Of a stretch of 64,000 nucleotides of DNA, positions 1-10,344 are shown piece after piece; the stretch's first letter is position 1; the number at the start of each line of letters is the position of its first letter. Both the position numbers and the translations under genes were made by a program. The notes beneath the pieces are model-generated. The model saw only the letters and a list, made by a program, of their open reading frames with translations. It was not told the DNA's origin and ran no database searches. The stretch lies in assembly GCF_900110485.1 (NCBI RefSeq), contig NZ_FODY01000006.1, forward strand, positions 62,001 to 126,000, given 5' to 3'. Source of the DNA: Propionispora vibrioides. Lineage in GTDB: Bacteria > Bacillota > Negativicutes > Propionisporales > Propionisporaceae.

Positions 1-2
1 GC

Positions 3-2419
<2,417 letters not shown>

Positions 2420-2428
2420 TTATATCAC

Positions 2429-4651
2429 TTACACTTTATAAATCGGTGCAAATTTGGTCATTAGCTGTTTAATTCCCTGATTAGGAAAGGCAATTTTCAA
2501 TTCCTGTCCCTCACCGCTGCCGCGTACCTCCACAACAGTGCCAATCCCCCATTTGCCATGCTGAACTTTGTCGCCGGCCTGCCAATTAGCTGCCGTCTGC
2601 TGTCCGCCGGTCTGAGGTAAAGGCTGCCGCACCATCGGGGGAGCAGCGGCAGGCATAGCCGTTCGCTGCACACCAAAACTGCCTTGCCGGGCATACCCAC
2701 TGTCGTACCGTTCCATTTTGCGCTGTTGCCGCTCCAGCATCTGGGGCGGAATTTCCAGTAAAAACCGCGACGGAGGATACATGGTGGTCCTTCCGTAAAT
2801 GGTACGCATCCGCGCATTGGATAAATATAACTTTCTCCTGGCCCGGGTTATTCCCACATAGCAAATGCGCCGTTCCTCTTCGATTTCACTTTCATTCATC
2901 AAGGTCCGGGCATGAGGAAAGATCCCTTCCTCCATACCACACAGGAATACAACCGGAAACTCCAGTCCCTTGGCTGAATGCAACGTCATCAGAGTTACCC
3001 TTGCCTCCTCCAGCTCCGCCGTATCAATATCGGAAACCAGTGAAACATGGCTTAAGAAGTTTTCCAGTGTATTATCCTCTTCGCCGGCAGCAAATTCTTT
3101 GGCTACCGACAGCAGTTCCCGCAAGTTCTCCAGTCGGGCTTCGTCCTGCGGCGTATGTTCCTTTTCCAGTTCGGCAATATATCCGGTCTCATCCATGACC
3201 TTTTCGATCAATTGAACTACCGGCAATTGACCGGCTGCCGCCATAAGGTTAAAGATCAGCTCCGCCAGGTTCTCCAGCGGGCGCTTGGCCCGGGCGGTCA
3301 GATCAGGCACCAGATCGGGATTGCTGATCACATCAAACAGACTCATCCCGTGCTGTACGGCGTAGTCATTAAGACGGGCAATGCTGGTTTCACCAATGCC
3401 GCGGCGGGGTACATTGATAATCCTGAGCAGGCTGATTGTATCGGCAGGATTAAAAATAACCTTCAAATAGGCCAGCATATCTTTAATCTCTTTACGGTCA
3501 TAAAATTTCAGACCGCCGACCATGGTGTACGCAATACCGGCTTTCATAAAGGCCTCTTCCACGACCCGCGACTGCGCATTGGTCCGGTAGAGCACGGCCA
3601 TATCCCCATAAGAGACATGCTGTGCGGTATTCAATGTCATCATAGTATCTGCAATAAATTGAGCTTCATCACGTTCATCGTGGGCCAAATAATAGGAAAT
3701 TGAATCCCCCTTCGGATTATCTGTCCACAGCGACTTGGGTTTGCGCTCCGTATTGTTTTCAATAACCGCATTGGCGGCATCAAGAATCGTTTGCGTTGAC
3801 CGGTAGTTCTGCTCCAGTTTGATAGTGACGGCCTCCGGATAATCCTGCTCAAAATCCATAATATTGCGGATATCGGCGCCCCGCCAAGCATAAATACTTT
3901 GGTCTGCATCACCAACTACGCAGATATTCCGGTGCTTTTCAGCCAGGAAGCGAGCCAGCAAATACTGGGCACGGTTTGTATCCTGATATTCGTCAATCAT
4001 GATGTACTGGAATTTCTGCTGATATTTTTCCCGGACTTCCTCGTTTTGCTCCAAGAGCTGCACCGACAGCATCAGTAAATCATCAAAATCCACAGCGTTA
4101 TTGTTAAGCAGCTTCTGCTGGTATAATTCGTATACTTCAGCTACTTTCTGCGCATAGAAGGTATCAGCTTCTTTGGCAAATTTCCGGGCATCAATCAGCC
4201 CGTTTTTCGCATTGGAAATTGCCGACTGAATCGCCCCCGGCGTATACTGTTTTTCATCCAGATTCAGTTCTTTCAGGCACATCTTAACCAGCGCCTGTGT
4301 ATCGCCGCTGTCATAAATAACAAAATTCTTCTTGTATCTTACCAGGTTCTCGATTTCCATGCGCAGAAACCGGGCACAAAAGGCGTGAAAGGTGCTCAGC
4401 CAGATATCGCGGGCCGTACTGCCTACCATGTTGTACACCCGTTCTTTCATTTCAGCTGCCGCCTTATTGGTAAAGGTAATCGCCAGAATGTTCCAGGGTG
4501 CCACCCCCTGCTGCAGTAAATAGGCAATCCGGCAGGTTAATACCTTGGTTTTTCCCGATCCGGCGCCGGCCATGATCAGCAGCGGACCGCTAACATGTGT
4601 TGCGGCCGAAGCCTGCGCGGGATTAAGTTGATCAATAATATGGTTCGTCAT
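2429..4651 (-). CDS. pcrA: ATP-dependent DNA helicase PcrA/UvrD
   Basis: Superfamily 1A 3'-to-5' DNA helicase for nucleotide excision repair, rolling-circle replication and removal of recombinase filaments. Seen: Walker A AGAGSGKT around residues 29-36, the DEYQDTNR motif II, GDADQSIYAWRGA motif III, QNYRST motif IV, TLHSAKGLEFPVVF motif V and VGITRARRKLYL motif VI. The C-terminal end carries the KVQHGKWGIGTVVEV tail typical of PcrA. The start is the ATG 5 bases after GGAGG; an in-frame GTG four codons upstream contains part of that site and is rejected. About 740 residues, usual for PcrA. First gene of a pcrA-ligA unit. Confidence 0.96.
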   Translation of the reverse strand: MTNHIIDQLNPAQASAATHVSGPLLIMAGAGSGKTKVLTCRIAYLLQQGVAPWNILAITFTNKAAAEMKERVYNMVGSTARDIWLSTFHAFCARFLRMEIENLVRYKKNFVIYDSGDTQALVKMCLKELNLDEKQYTPGAIQSAISNAKNGLIDARKFAKEADTFYAQKVAEVYELYQQKLLNNNAVDFDDLLMLSVQLLEQNEEVREKYQQKFQYIMIDEYQDTNRAQYLLARFLAEKHRNICVVGDADQSIYAWRGADIRNIMDFEQDYPEAVTIKLEQNYRSTQTILDAANAVIENNTERKPKSLWTDNPKGDSISYYLAHDERDEAQFIADTMMTLNTAQHVSYGDMAVLYRTNAQSRVVEEAFMKAGIAYTMVGGLKFYDRKEIKDMLAYLKVIFNPADTISLLRIINVPRRGIGETSIARLNDYAVQHGMSLFDVISNPDLVPDLTARAKRPLENLAELIFNLMAAAGQLPVVQLIEKVMDETGYIAELEKEHTPQDEARLENLRELLSVAKEFAAGEEDNTLENFLSHVSLVSDIDTAELEEARVTLMTLHSAKGLEFPVVFLCGMEEGIFPHARTLMNESEIEEERRICYVGITRARRKLYLSNARMRTIYGRTTMYPPSRFLLEIPPQMLERQQRKMERYDSGYARQGSFGVQRTAMPAAAPPMVRQPLPQTGGQQTAANWQAGDKVQHGKWGIGTVVEVRGSGEGQELKIAFPNQGIKQLMTKFAPIYKV

Positions 4652-4745
4652 GTATTCCTCCACTATGCAGTTCCTTAGACTTAATTTAAGTTCTCCATCT
4701 TGGGCCTATTCCCTTTTTACCGAAAAAAATCCTCAGCTTGGTTAG

Positions 4746-4924
4746 AGCATGTCTTCAAACTGTTCGGAATGATCCCTGACAGCGCTTTCTTGCCATACTT
4801 TGTTAAACCTTTTTTTAAAATAGAGCTATTCCTGCAAAATTTAGCGTGCTCTTTAACTTATACCTCGTCTGGCGCAGAAATTACTACTCGCCATTGACCA
4901 TTCACTAATTGTGAAGACACACCC
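4746..4924. repeat. Dispersed palindromic repeat, family C, copy 1
   Basis: Intergenic element with inverted ends built on TGTCTTCA (left, about 4750) and TGAAGACA (right, about 4912). Its left arm (GGAATGATCC, then CAGCGCTTTCTTGCCA) matches, in reverse complement, the arm of the copy at 21414-21506. A further half-end (GGGCATGTCTTCAAA) lies at 5000-5014 against the pyrophosphatase stop codon. It fills most of the 360-base gap between the pyrophosphatase gene and pcrA; no gene is seen there. Confidence 0.6.
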
Positions 4925-4935
4925 TACAAAAATTA

Positions 4936-4967
4936 CGCTGGATAAATGTTTTTCCATTTATCCAGCG
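4936..4967 (-). terminator. Rho-independent terminator of the pyrophosphatase gene
   Basis: Perfect 13-bp stem CGCTGGATAAATG with a 6-base loop. On the minus strand it is followed by TAATTTTTG. It lies about 50 bases downstream of the pyrophosphatase stop. Confidence 0.8.
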
Positions 4968-5014
4968 CATAAGCCTGTCTATGTTTGCAGCAATACTCAG
5001 GGCATGTCTTCAAA

Positions 5015-6652
5015 TTACAAAAACTTTTCCCTGGCCGCCTCCGACAACGGCGGAATAATTTGTTTTTTCCGGGACATGACGCCCGGCAGGTAAAGTAGTT
5101 CCTCGCCCTCGCCACTGCCGAAAGCTTCCGCAATCAGTACACTCTGCTTACCGCTATATAACAGATAAGTTCCTTCTTTAATAATATCGGTGATCATGAA
5201 CAACACAATGTCATAATGCCCCCGGTGGCACATGCTTTCCATATCCTCTTCAATCTGTTCCCTGGCTCCCAGAATTTCTTCCGGGTCAAGCACCGACAAC
5301 TGAGCTACAGCCACGCGGTATTCACCGATCTGGAATTCCTTTACATCATAACGCAGCAACTCCGAAACCGTCATATCGCCCAGCCTGGTACCGGCCCGCA
5401 GCACGGCCATGCCAAACTCCTCCAGATTAAGTCCGGCCAACACAGCCAATTTCTCCGCTGTATCCCGGTCTTTCGGCGTGGCGGTCGGTGATTTAAACAA
5501 CATAGTGTCAGAAATAATGGCTGCCATTAAAAGTCCGGCAATCTTCGGAGGAATTTCAACGTCACGATGCCACAGCATGTTGGCAACAATAGTAGCCGTG
5601 CAGCCCACCGGTTCATGACGGATAAAAATCGGTTCACTTGTCCGCAGCCCGCCAAGACGGTGATGGTCAATAATTTCAATAATTTTAGCTTCCTCGATTC
5701 CCTCCACCGCTTGACTCTGTTCATTATGATCGACTAGAATGACTTTCTCCTTAGTCTTGTTAAGCAGATGATCTCTGGTAATATAGCCAATCAGCTTTCC
5801 ATGATCCAGCACGGGATAACTTCGGTAATTGGTGCTGGCCATGACCTTTTTCACATCGCTTAACAGGTCGTCGGACCGGAAGGATATGATTTTCTTCTGC
5901 ATAATCATCCGAACCGGTATACTCTGGTTGATCAACCGGGCGCAAGTGTATGTATCATAGGGCGAACGGATAATAATGACGCCCTGCTTGTTGGCTGCGT
6001 CGATTACTTCTTCTTCCACCGCCCGCTCACTGGTCACAATCAGGCAGGCAACCCCTTTTTGGATGCACGCCATTTGGGCGTCAAAATTATTGGATACCAG
6101 CATAATATCGCCCGGACAGGCAATATTCAAGATGGTAAAAATCCTGGCTGCTGCAATGCGGACTTCGCCTTCCACCTTGCGTTCCAAATTCTTACCGCAA
6201 ATGACTTCCCCGTCAAGTGCTCGCTGTACACCATAGAAATCAACTTCGCCTTGTGCCAAATCTTGCATTTCCACTTCTTCGAAATACCGGTTAGCCAGAT
6301 CACCGGCAGAAACTACACCCACCAGTTTCTGCTCATCGTCAATAACGGCAATTGATTTCAGTTTGTTTTGCTTCATACTATTACCCAGTTCACGCAGCGT
6401 TGCTTTGGGGTGAATCGAAACACTGTTATAGCTCATTACATCTTTTACCCGTGGGTATAGATCGCTGATCAGCTTAGGCGGTTCCACGCCGAGCGTCTCC
6501 AGGACAAACTTGGTTTCCGTATTGATTTTTCCGGCCCTTGCCGCAATAACATCGGCTCCTAAAGCTTCCTTTAGAAATGCATAGCCAATCGCCGAGCATA
6601 TGGAATCGGTATCCGGATTGCGGTGCCCTATTATATAAATTGGTTTAGACAA
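5015..6652 (-). CDS. Manganese-dependent inorganic pyrophosphatase (family II) with CBS-DRTGG-CBS insert
   Basis: Hydrolyses cytosolic pyrophosphate to phosphate. The DHH-family catalytic domain is split: HRNPDTDS at residues 10-17, VDHNE at 307-311 and IDHHR at 328-332, with a C-terminal DHHA2 domain and the SRKKQ substrate-binding signature near the end. Between them sit CBS domain 1 (about 66-125), a DRTGG domain (about 150-245) and CBS domain 2 (about 248-300). In studied family II enzymes this insert binds adenine nucleotides and tunes activity, so regulation by AMP/ADP/ATP or diadenosine polyphosphates is inferred. At 545 residues it matches the regulated subfamily. Translation starts at TTG after GAGGTGA. 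Transcribed alone, divergently from the radical SAM operon. Confidence 0.95.
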   Translation of the reverse strand: MSKPIYIIGHRNPDTDSICSAIGYAFLKEALGADVIAARAGKINTETKFVLETLGVEPPKLISDLYPRVKDVMSYNSVSIHPKATLRELGNSMKQNKLKSIAVIDDEQKLVGVVSAGDLANRYFEEVEMQDLAQGEVDFYGVQRALDGEVICGKNLERKVEGEVRIAAARIFTILNIACPGDIMLVSNNFDAQMACIQKGVACLIVTSERAVEEEVIDAANKQGVIIIRSPYDTYTCARLINQSIPVRMIMQKKIISFRSDDLLSDVKKVMASTNYRSYPVLDHGKLIGYITRDHLLNKTKEKVILVDHNEQSQAVEGIEEAKIIEIIDHHRLGGLRTSEPIFIRHEPVGCTATIVANMLWHRDVEIPPKIAGLLMAAIISDTMLFKSPTATPKDRDTAEKLAVLAGLNLEEFGMAVLRAGTRLGDMTVSELLRYDVKEFQIGEYRVAVAQLSVLDPEEILGAREQIEEDMESMCHRGHYDIVLFMITDIIKEGTYLLYSGKQSVLIAEAFGSGEGEELLYLPGVMSRKKQIIPPLSEAAREKFL

Positions 6653-6757
6653 GCTATCACCTCATTCTATTTTTCTTTGCTATTATTTGACGTAGTTTTG
6701 CGCTTTTCCTATAAAAAATTTGTATTGTCCATAAAAATGCAGAATCTTTTTAGATTC

Positions 6758-6787
6758 AGTATACCCTGTGTCAATCAGGAAAAGCAA
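6758..6787 (-). promoter_or_regulatory. Putative sigma-A promoter of the pyrophosphatase gene
   Basis: On the minus strand TTGCTT, 18 bases, TATACT. The -10 is good and the -35 fair. It lies about 105 bases before the TTG start and back to back with the promoter of the radical SAM operon. Confidence 0.45.
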
Positions 6788-6789
6788 TA

Positions 6790-6819
6790 GCAAACAAACG
6801 TTTGCCAAACACTTGTTCG
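6790..6819 (+). promoter_or_regulatory. Two adjacent LexA-like dyads over the radical SAM promoter
   Basis: Two near-identical inverted repeats lie 15-16 bases apart: GCAAAC-AAAC-GTTTGC at 6790-6805 and CAAAC-ACTT-GTTCG at 6806-6819. Both follow the CRAAC-N4-GTTYG plan of the Gram-positive LexA box (consensus CGAAC-N4-GTTCG), each with mismatches. They cover the -35 region and the spacer, which fits repression. LexA binding is an inference. Confidence 0.4.
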
Positions 6820-6830
6820 TGTTGTATACT
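6802..6830 (+). promoter_or_regulatory. Sigma-A promoter of the radical SAM/DNA metabolism operon
   Basis: TTGCCA, 17 bases, TATACT: five of six matches in each hexamer with ideal spacing. It lies about 70 bases before the ATG. Confidence 0.65.
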
Positions 6831-6898
6831 AAGTATATCAGGCTACCAGCCGGCAACAGTACCGGCTTTAACCAGACCACAGAACAAAAGGTGAGAAC

Positions 6899-8110
6899 AT
6901 GGAAAATAAATTAAAGCTTTTAGGCGAAAGTGCCAAATATGATGTGTGCGCTTCCACCTCGTCCCAGAACAACCGGTTTAAAAACACCGCTATAGGACGC
7001 AGTCTGCCTAGCGGTGTCTGTCACTCGTTTACTCCGGACGGACGATGTATTTCCCTGTTCAAAGTATTATTAACCAATTATTGCGAGAAAGATTGCGCCT
7101 ACTGCCCCAACCGGACAGCCCGCGATATTCCCCGAACCGCCTTCCGGGCGGAGGAACTGGCCGGTTTATTTATGGATTTCTATCGCCGTAACTATGTGGA
7201 AGGCCTGTTCTTGAGTTCCGGTATCCTTCATTCGACCTCACGCACGATGGGCGAAATAATCAAGGTTGCCGAACTGCTGCGCAATCATTATCGCTTTGGC
7301 GGTTACATTCATCTTAAAATACTGCCCGGTTCCAGCGAAAGTGAAATCCAGGCCGCCGCTGCGGTTGCCAATCGGATCTCCCTCAATATGGAAGCCCCGA
7401 CAGCAGTCCATCTGGCCCGACTCAGCCACAGCAAACAATTTGACGCTGAACTGTTGTCAGGCATGTCCGCCATCAGCAAGCAAATAACAGCAACAAAAGG
7501 AGTAACCCATTCCACTCAATACATCGTAGGTGCTGCTGGTGAATCTGACCGGGATATTATAGGTTCTGTCAACCGGCTCTACCGTGATTATCGACTGCAG
7601 CGGGCTTACTTCAGCGCCTTCCAACCCGTAAGCGGTACACCGCTGGCCGATATTGCACCGGCTCCTTTATTGCGCGAAAACCGACTGTACCAATCGGATT
7701 TTCTGCTGCGTTTTTATAACTTTACCTTAGATGATCTGGTCTTTGAAAATGACGGCAACTTCGATCTGCAGATGGACCCCAAACTCGCTTATGCCCTGCA
7801 CCATCCGGACCTGTTTCCGCTGGAAATTAACAAGGCCTCGTACCACAATCTGCTGAAAATTCCCGGCATTGGCCCCAAGTCAGCCGCTACCATCACCAAA
7901 GTACGCCGGGAGCATCGTTTTGCCGACCCAACAGAATTGAAGCATGCCGGTATTGTCCTAAAACGGGCTCTGCCATTTATCACTGTCAATGGCCGTTATT
8001 TCGGCAGTTTTACCATGCTTAGCCGGCCCCGCAAGGCGGTCTACGAACAACTTAATCTCTGGGGGGATTCCCGTGATCTTTTGCTCACCGACACCGGCTT
8101 CCATCATTAA
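6899..8110 (+). CDS. Putative DNA modification/repair radical SAM protein with C-terminal helix-hairpin-helix
   Basis: Radical SAM enzyme; the iron-sulfur cluster motif CEKDCAYC gives C62, C66 and C69. The extended N-terminus (SQNNRFKNTAIG, CHSFTPDGRC) and the C-terminal helix-hairpin-helix at about 315-345 (KIPGIGPKSAATI) match the family described as 'putative DNA modification/repair radical SAM protein', which is always paired with the family of the next gene. Substrate and reaction are unknown; the DNA link rests on the HhH domain and on the partner family, some of whose relatives resemble uracil-DNA glycosylases. ATG follows AAGGTGAG. The downstream gene starts inside its 3' end, so the pair is translationally coupled. 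Confidence 0.85.
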   Translation: MENKLKLLGESAKYDVCASTSSQNNRFKNTAIGRSLPSGVCHSFTPDGRCISLFKVLLTNYCEKDCAYCPNRTARDIPRTAFRAEELAGLFMDFYRRNYVEGLFLSSGILHSTSRTMGEIIKVAELLRNHYRFGGYIHLKILPGSSESEIQAAAAVANRISLNMEAPTAVHLARLSHSKQFDAELLSGMSAISKQITATKGVTHSTQYIVGAAGESDRDIIGSVNRLYRDYRLQRAYFSAFQPVSGTPLADIAPAPLLRENRLYQSDFLLRFYNFTLDDLVFENDGNFDLQMDPKLAYALHHPDLFPLEINKASYHNLLKIPGIGPKSAATITKVRREHRFADPTELKHAGIVLKRALPFITVNGRYFGSFTMLSRPRKAVYEQLNLWGDSRDLLLTDTGFHH

Positions 8111-8915
8111 GGCTGCATTGCTGGCAAAACTACATAACGACCTTCCCTGTATCAAAGGGGAAGAAACCTGTCTTGGTTTATTTGCCCTTACCGAAAGTCA
8201 TGATGCCAACCGTTTTTCACTGCGTGATTTAATCGAACAACTGCAGTTGTCCTGCGGCCTTCAGGCCGATTGGCTTGCTACAGACTCCGTGCGAACCTTG
8301 CTTCGCCATATCAATGCCAATTTACGTTACGGCGCAGCCGACCGGTCGGCCGTGATCTTTGCCGCCGTGGAACAGGCACTTGTTTACGGGCCGGCCTATA
8401 CTTTATGCGGCATTGGCGATATCAGCCGGATTTTCGTCCTGCGCACCCGCGCCGTTGCCCATGAAATACATCGGATGACCGGCTTTATCCGTTTTTCTCC
8501 CGGTGAGAATAACCGGACCTTAATCGCCGTACCTCAATTATTCCATCAAACAGCCGATTTAATTCTTGAAAGACTAGCCGCCCGCTATCCCGGTCACAAA
8601 CTGGTTTTCCTCCTCGACGATCGAGCTCTCGTACTGGAAAATAAGGCAATCACCTGCGAGTCGGTTGACCACTATCAGCCCTATGTGGCCCAGGACAATT
8701 TTAAAGAACTGTGGGAGACTTACTACCGTTCTCAATATATCACGACCCGCAAAAATATCAAATTAGCCAGCCGGGTCATTCCTAAGAAATACTGGTCCTG
8801 GCTGGCTGAGGGAAAAATTCTTGCCCAGGAAGCCGGTGAGTCTGCTAAGACAGCAGTTCCGATGCAAAAACCAGACGGATTCCCTTGGCCTCCAGCTCCG
8901 GAATCATTTCCTTAA
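8073..8915 (+). CDS. TIGR03915-type (DUF4130) probable DNA metabolism protein
   Basis: Partner protein of the preceding radical SAM enzyme. I chose the GTG at 8073 because it follows GGGGGGA at good spacing and gives a protein of about 280 residues; a longer reading from 7989 would run far into the radical SAM gene. Family-like segments are FKELWETYYRSQYITTRKN and the aromatic end PKKYWSWLAEG. The N-terminal part (MIFCSPTPASIIKAALLAKL) fits the usual short strand-helix beginning only loosely. Function is unknown; it is thought to act with the radical SAM protein on nucleic acid. It overlaps the upstream gene by 38 bases and the convergent deacetylase gene by 71 bases. Confidence 0.75.
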   Translation: MIFCSPTPASIIKAALLAKLHNDLPCIKGEETCLGLFALTESHDANRFSLRDLIEQLQLSCGLQADWLATDSVRTLLRHINANLRYGAADRSAVIFAAVEQALVYGPAYTLCGIGDISRIFVLRTRAVAHEIHRMTGFIRFSPGENNRTLIAVPQLFHQTADLILERLAARYPGHKLVFLLDDRALVLENKAITCESVDHYQPYVAQDNFKELWETYYRSQYITTRKNIKLASRVIPKKYWSWLAEGKILAQEAGESAKTAVPMQKPDGFPWPPAPESFP

Positions 8916-10050
8916 TTGCGGTGGCCGTATGAAGGCGGGCATGACCGATCACAGTAACCGCGCCATAACGCAGTGCCATATTGGCCGCCGTACGAATTTG
9001 CTGTTTTATGGCATCCACTTCATTGTTGTTATCCAGGAAAAGATCATTAGAAGTGGTTCTTATCCCCAGGGGACCGGCTACGTCTATCGCCACCGACTTA
9101 CTAGTTGTCCGGCTATCCAAAAAGAATAGACCATGTTCTTTGACCACACCCAAAACCTGGCTCATCACCCGCTTATCAGCCGTCGCTCTGGAACCCTGAT
9201 GATTGTTTACACCGATAATTCCCGGTATGGAACGGATTGCCTGATCAGCCGTATTCCGTATTTCCTCATCACTCATCTGTACGGTAATTGTGGTGGCCTC
9301 AGATTGTTCACTGGCCGCCAGCGGTTCCATCGGCAGATGCAAAATCAATTGCCGGTCTGACCGGCTGCCTGCTTGTGCCGCTTCATTGCTATACATCCGA
9401 TAAGGCAAAATGGCAAAAGTCAACGGACGGTCAATGGTTGCATAGGCCGTGATCGGCTCCCGGGCGTAACCAAAATCATCAACAACGATCGCCATCCGCG
9501 CCCTGGTCGGTTTTGGCTGTGGTTCAGTTGCTTTAACCTGCGGTTTTGGCATATTAACCAAATAAAGCTGATCGGTAATGCAGGTAATTGTTTCGTTATC
9601 CACCTTGCTTTGCAAACCAATATCCAAACGAGTAGCCTCATATCCTTGATATTGGTCGGCCTTTCGTTCAATGATTTTAGCCGGAATGCTTTGTACCGCC
9701 TCTGCCAAGGCCGTCTCCAGCTTTTTCGCCGTCGCTTCGTCGGCAACTTTAACCAGGGCCTTACGCTGTGACCAGCTAACAGCTCCTTCGGTTCCCTGCA
9801 GCTTTGTCCGCTGCTCGCCTTCCTGCTCGGCCTCAGCCTGCAGACCCGCGGCGGCAAGGGCATTGTTCACGGCCACGTGAATCTTATGGGCAGTTGCCGA
9901 AAAGTCCACTGTACCGCCAGCTCCTGACCTTTTTATTTCATAGGACTTATCTTGCTGCCGCTGGTGACTATTCTGGAAATAAAGAAACCCGGCAAGGCAA
10001 ATGAAGCATAAAATTCCGCCGATCCATACTATACGTGTCCTGCGTCTCAT
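8845..10050 (-). CDS. Divergent polysaccharide deacetylase family protein (YibQ/DUF610)
   Basis: An N-terminal signal anchor (about residues 8-25, after RRR) puts the rest outside the cytoplasmic membrane. Residues about 60-165 form a low-complexity stalk-like domain. The C-terminal 220 residues are the divergent deacetylase fold: RMAIVVDDFGYAREP, HLPMEP, GVNNHQGSRAT, FFLDSRTTSKSVA and VIGHAR. The family is related to NodB carbohydrate esterases but its substrate is not established. The start follows AAGGAG. It ends within the last 71 bases of the convergent gene and no hairpin is seen between them. Confidence 0.85.
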   Translation of the reverse strand: MRRRTRIVWIGGILCFICLAGFLYFQNSHQRQQDKSYEIKRSGAGGTVDFSATAHKIHVAVNNALAAAGLQAEAEQEGEQRTKLQGTEGAVSWSQRKALVKVADEATAKKLETALAEAVQSIPAKIIERKADQYQGYEATRLDIGLQSKVDNETITCITDQLYLVNMPKPQVKATEPQPKPTRARMAIVVDDFGYAREPITAYATIDRPLTFAILPYRMYSNEAAQAGSRSDRQLILHLPMEPLAASEQSEATTITVQMSDEEIRNTADQAIRSIPGIIGVNNHQGSRATADKRVMSQVLGVVKEHGLFFLDSRTTSKSVAIDVAGPLGIRTTSNDLFLDNNNEVDAIKQQIRTAANMALRYGAVTVIGHARLHTATAIKEMIPELEAKGIRLVFASELLS

Positions 10051-10299
10051 CTCTAACGACTCCTTCTGCGCAATTGTCTATGTCGCCTACGCGTCAAAGC
10101 TGCCACCTGATTTCTTATTAGGTTTCCCTGCCAGTAAAATAAATCCTGCTTAAAAGCAAGGGGAAGCTTCCTGTTTTTGTGAAGAATGCCGCAAACTTTC
10201 CGCCTAGAACGCTGCGTACCTCGTCAGCCTTAAGATATTAGTAGCTGATCTATCGTATAGTATGAGAAATTTTGTATCTTTTGTTCCACGCAAAAAGAA

Positions 10300-10328
10300 A
10301 GAAGTCATTGCAAAATGCAATGACTTCT
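10300..10328 (-). terminator. Rho-independent terminator of ptsHI
   Basis: 13-bp perfect stem AGAAGTCATTGCA with a 3-base loop, followed on the minus strand by TTCTTTTTG, 17 bases after the ptsI stop. The remaining 240 bases up to the deacetylase start hold no gene I can support. Confidence 0.9.
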
Positions 10329-10344
10329 CTGTTTGCATAGATAA

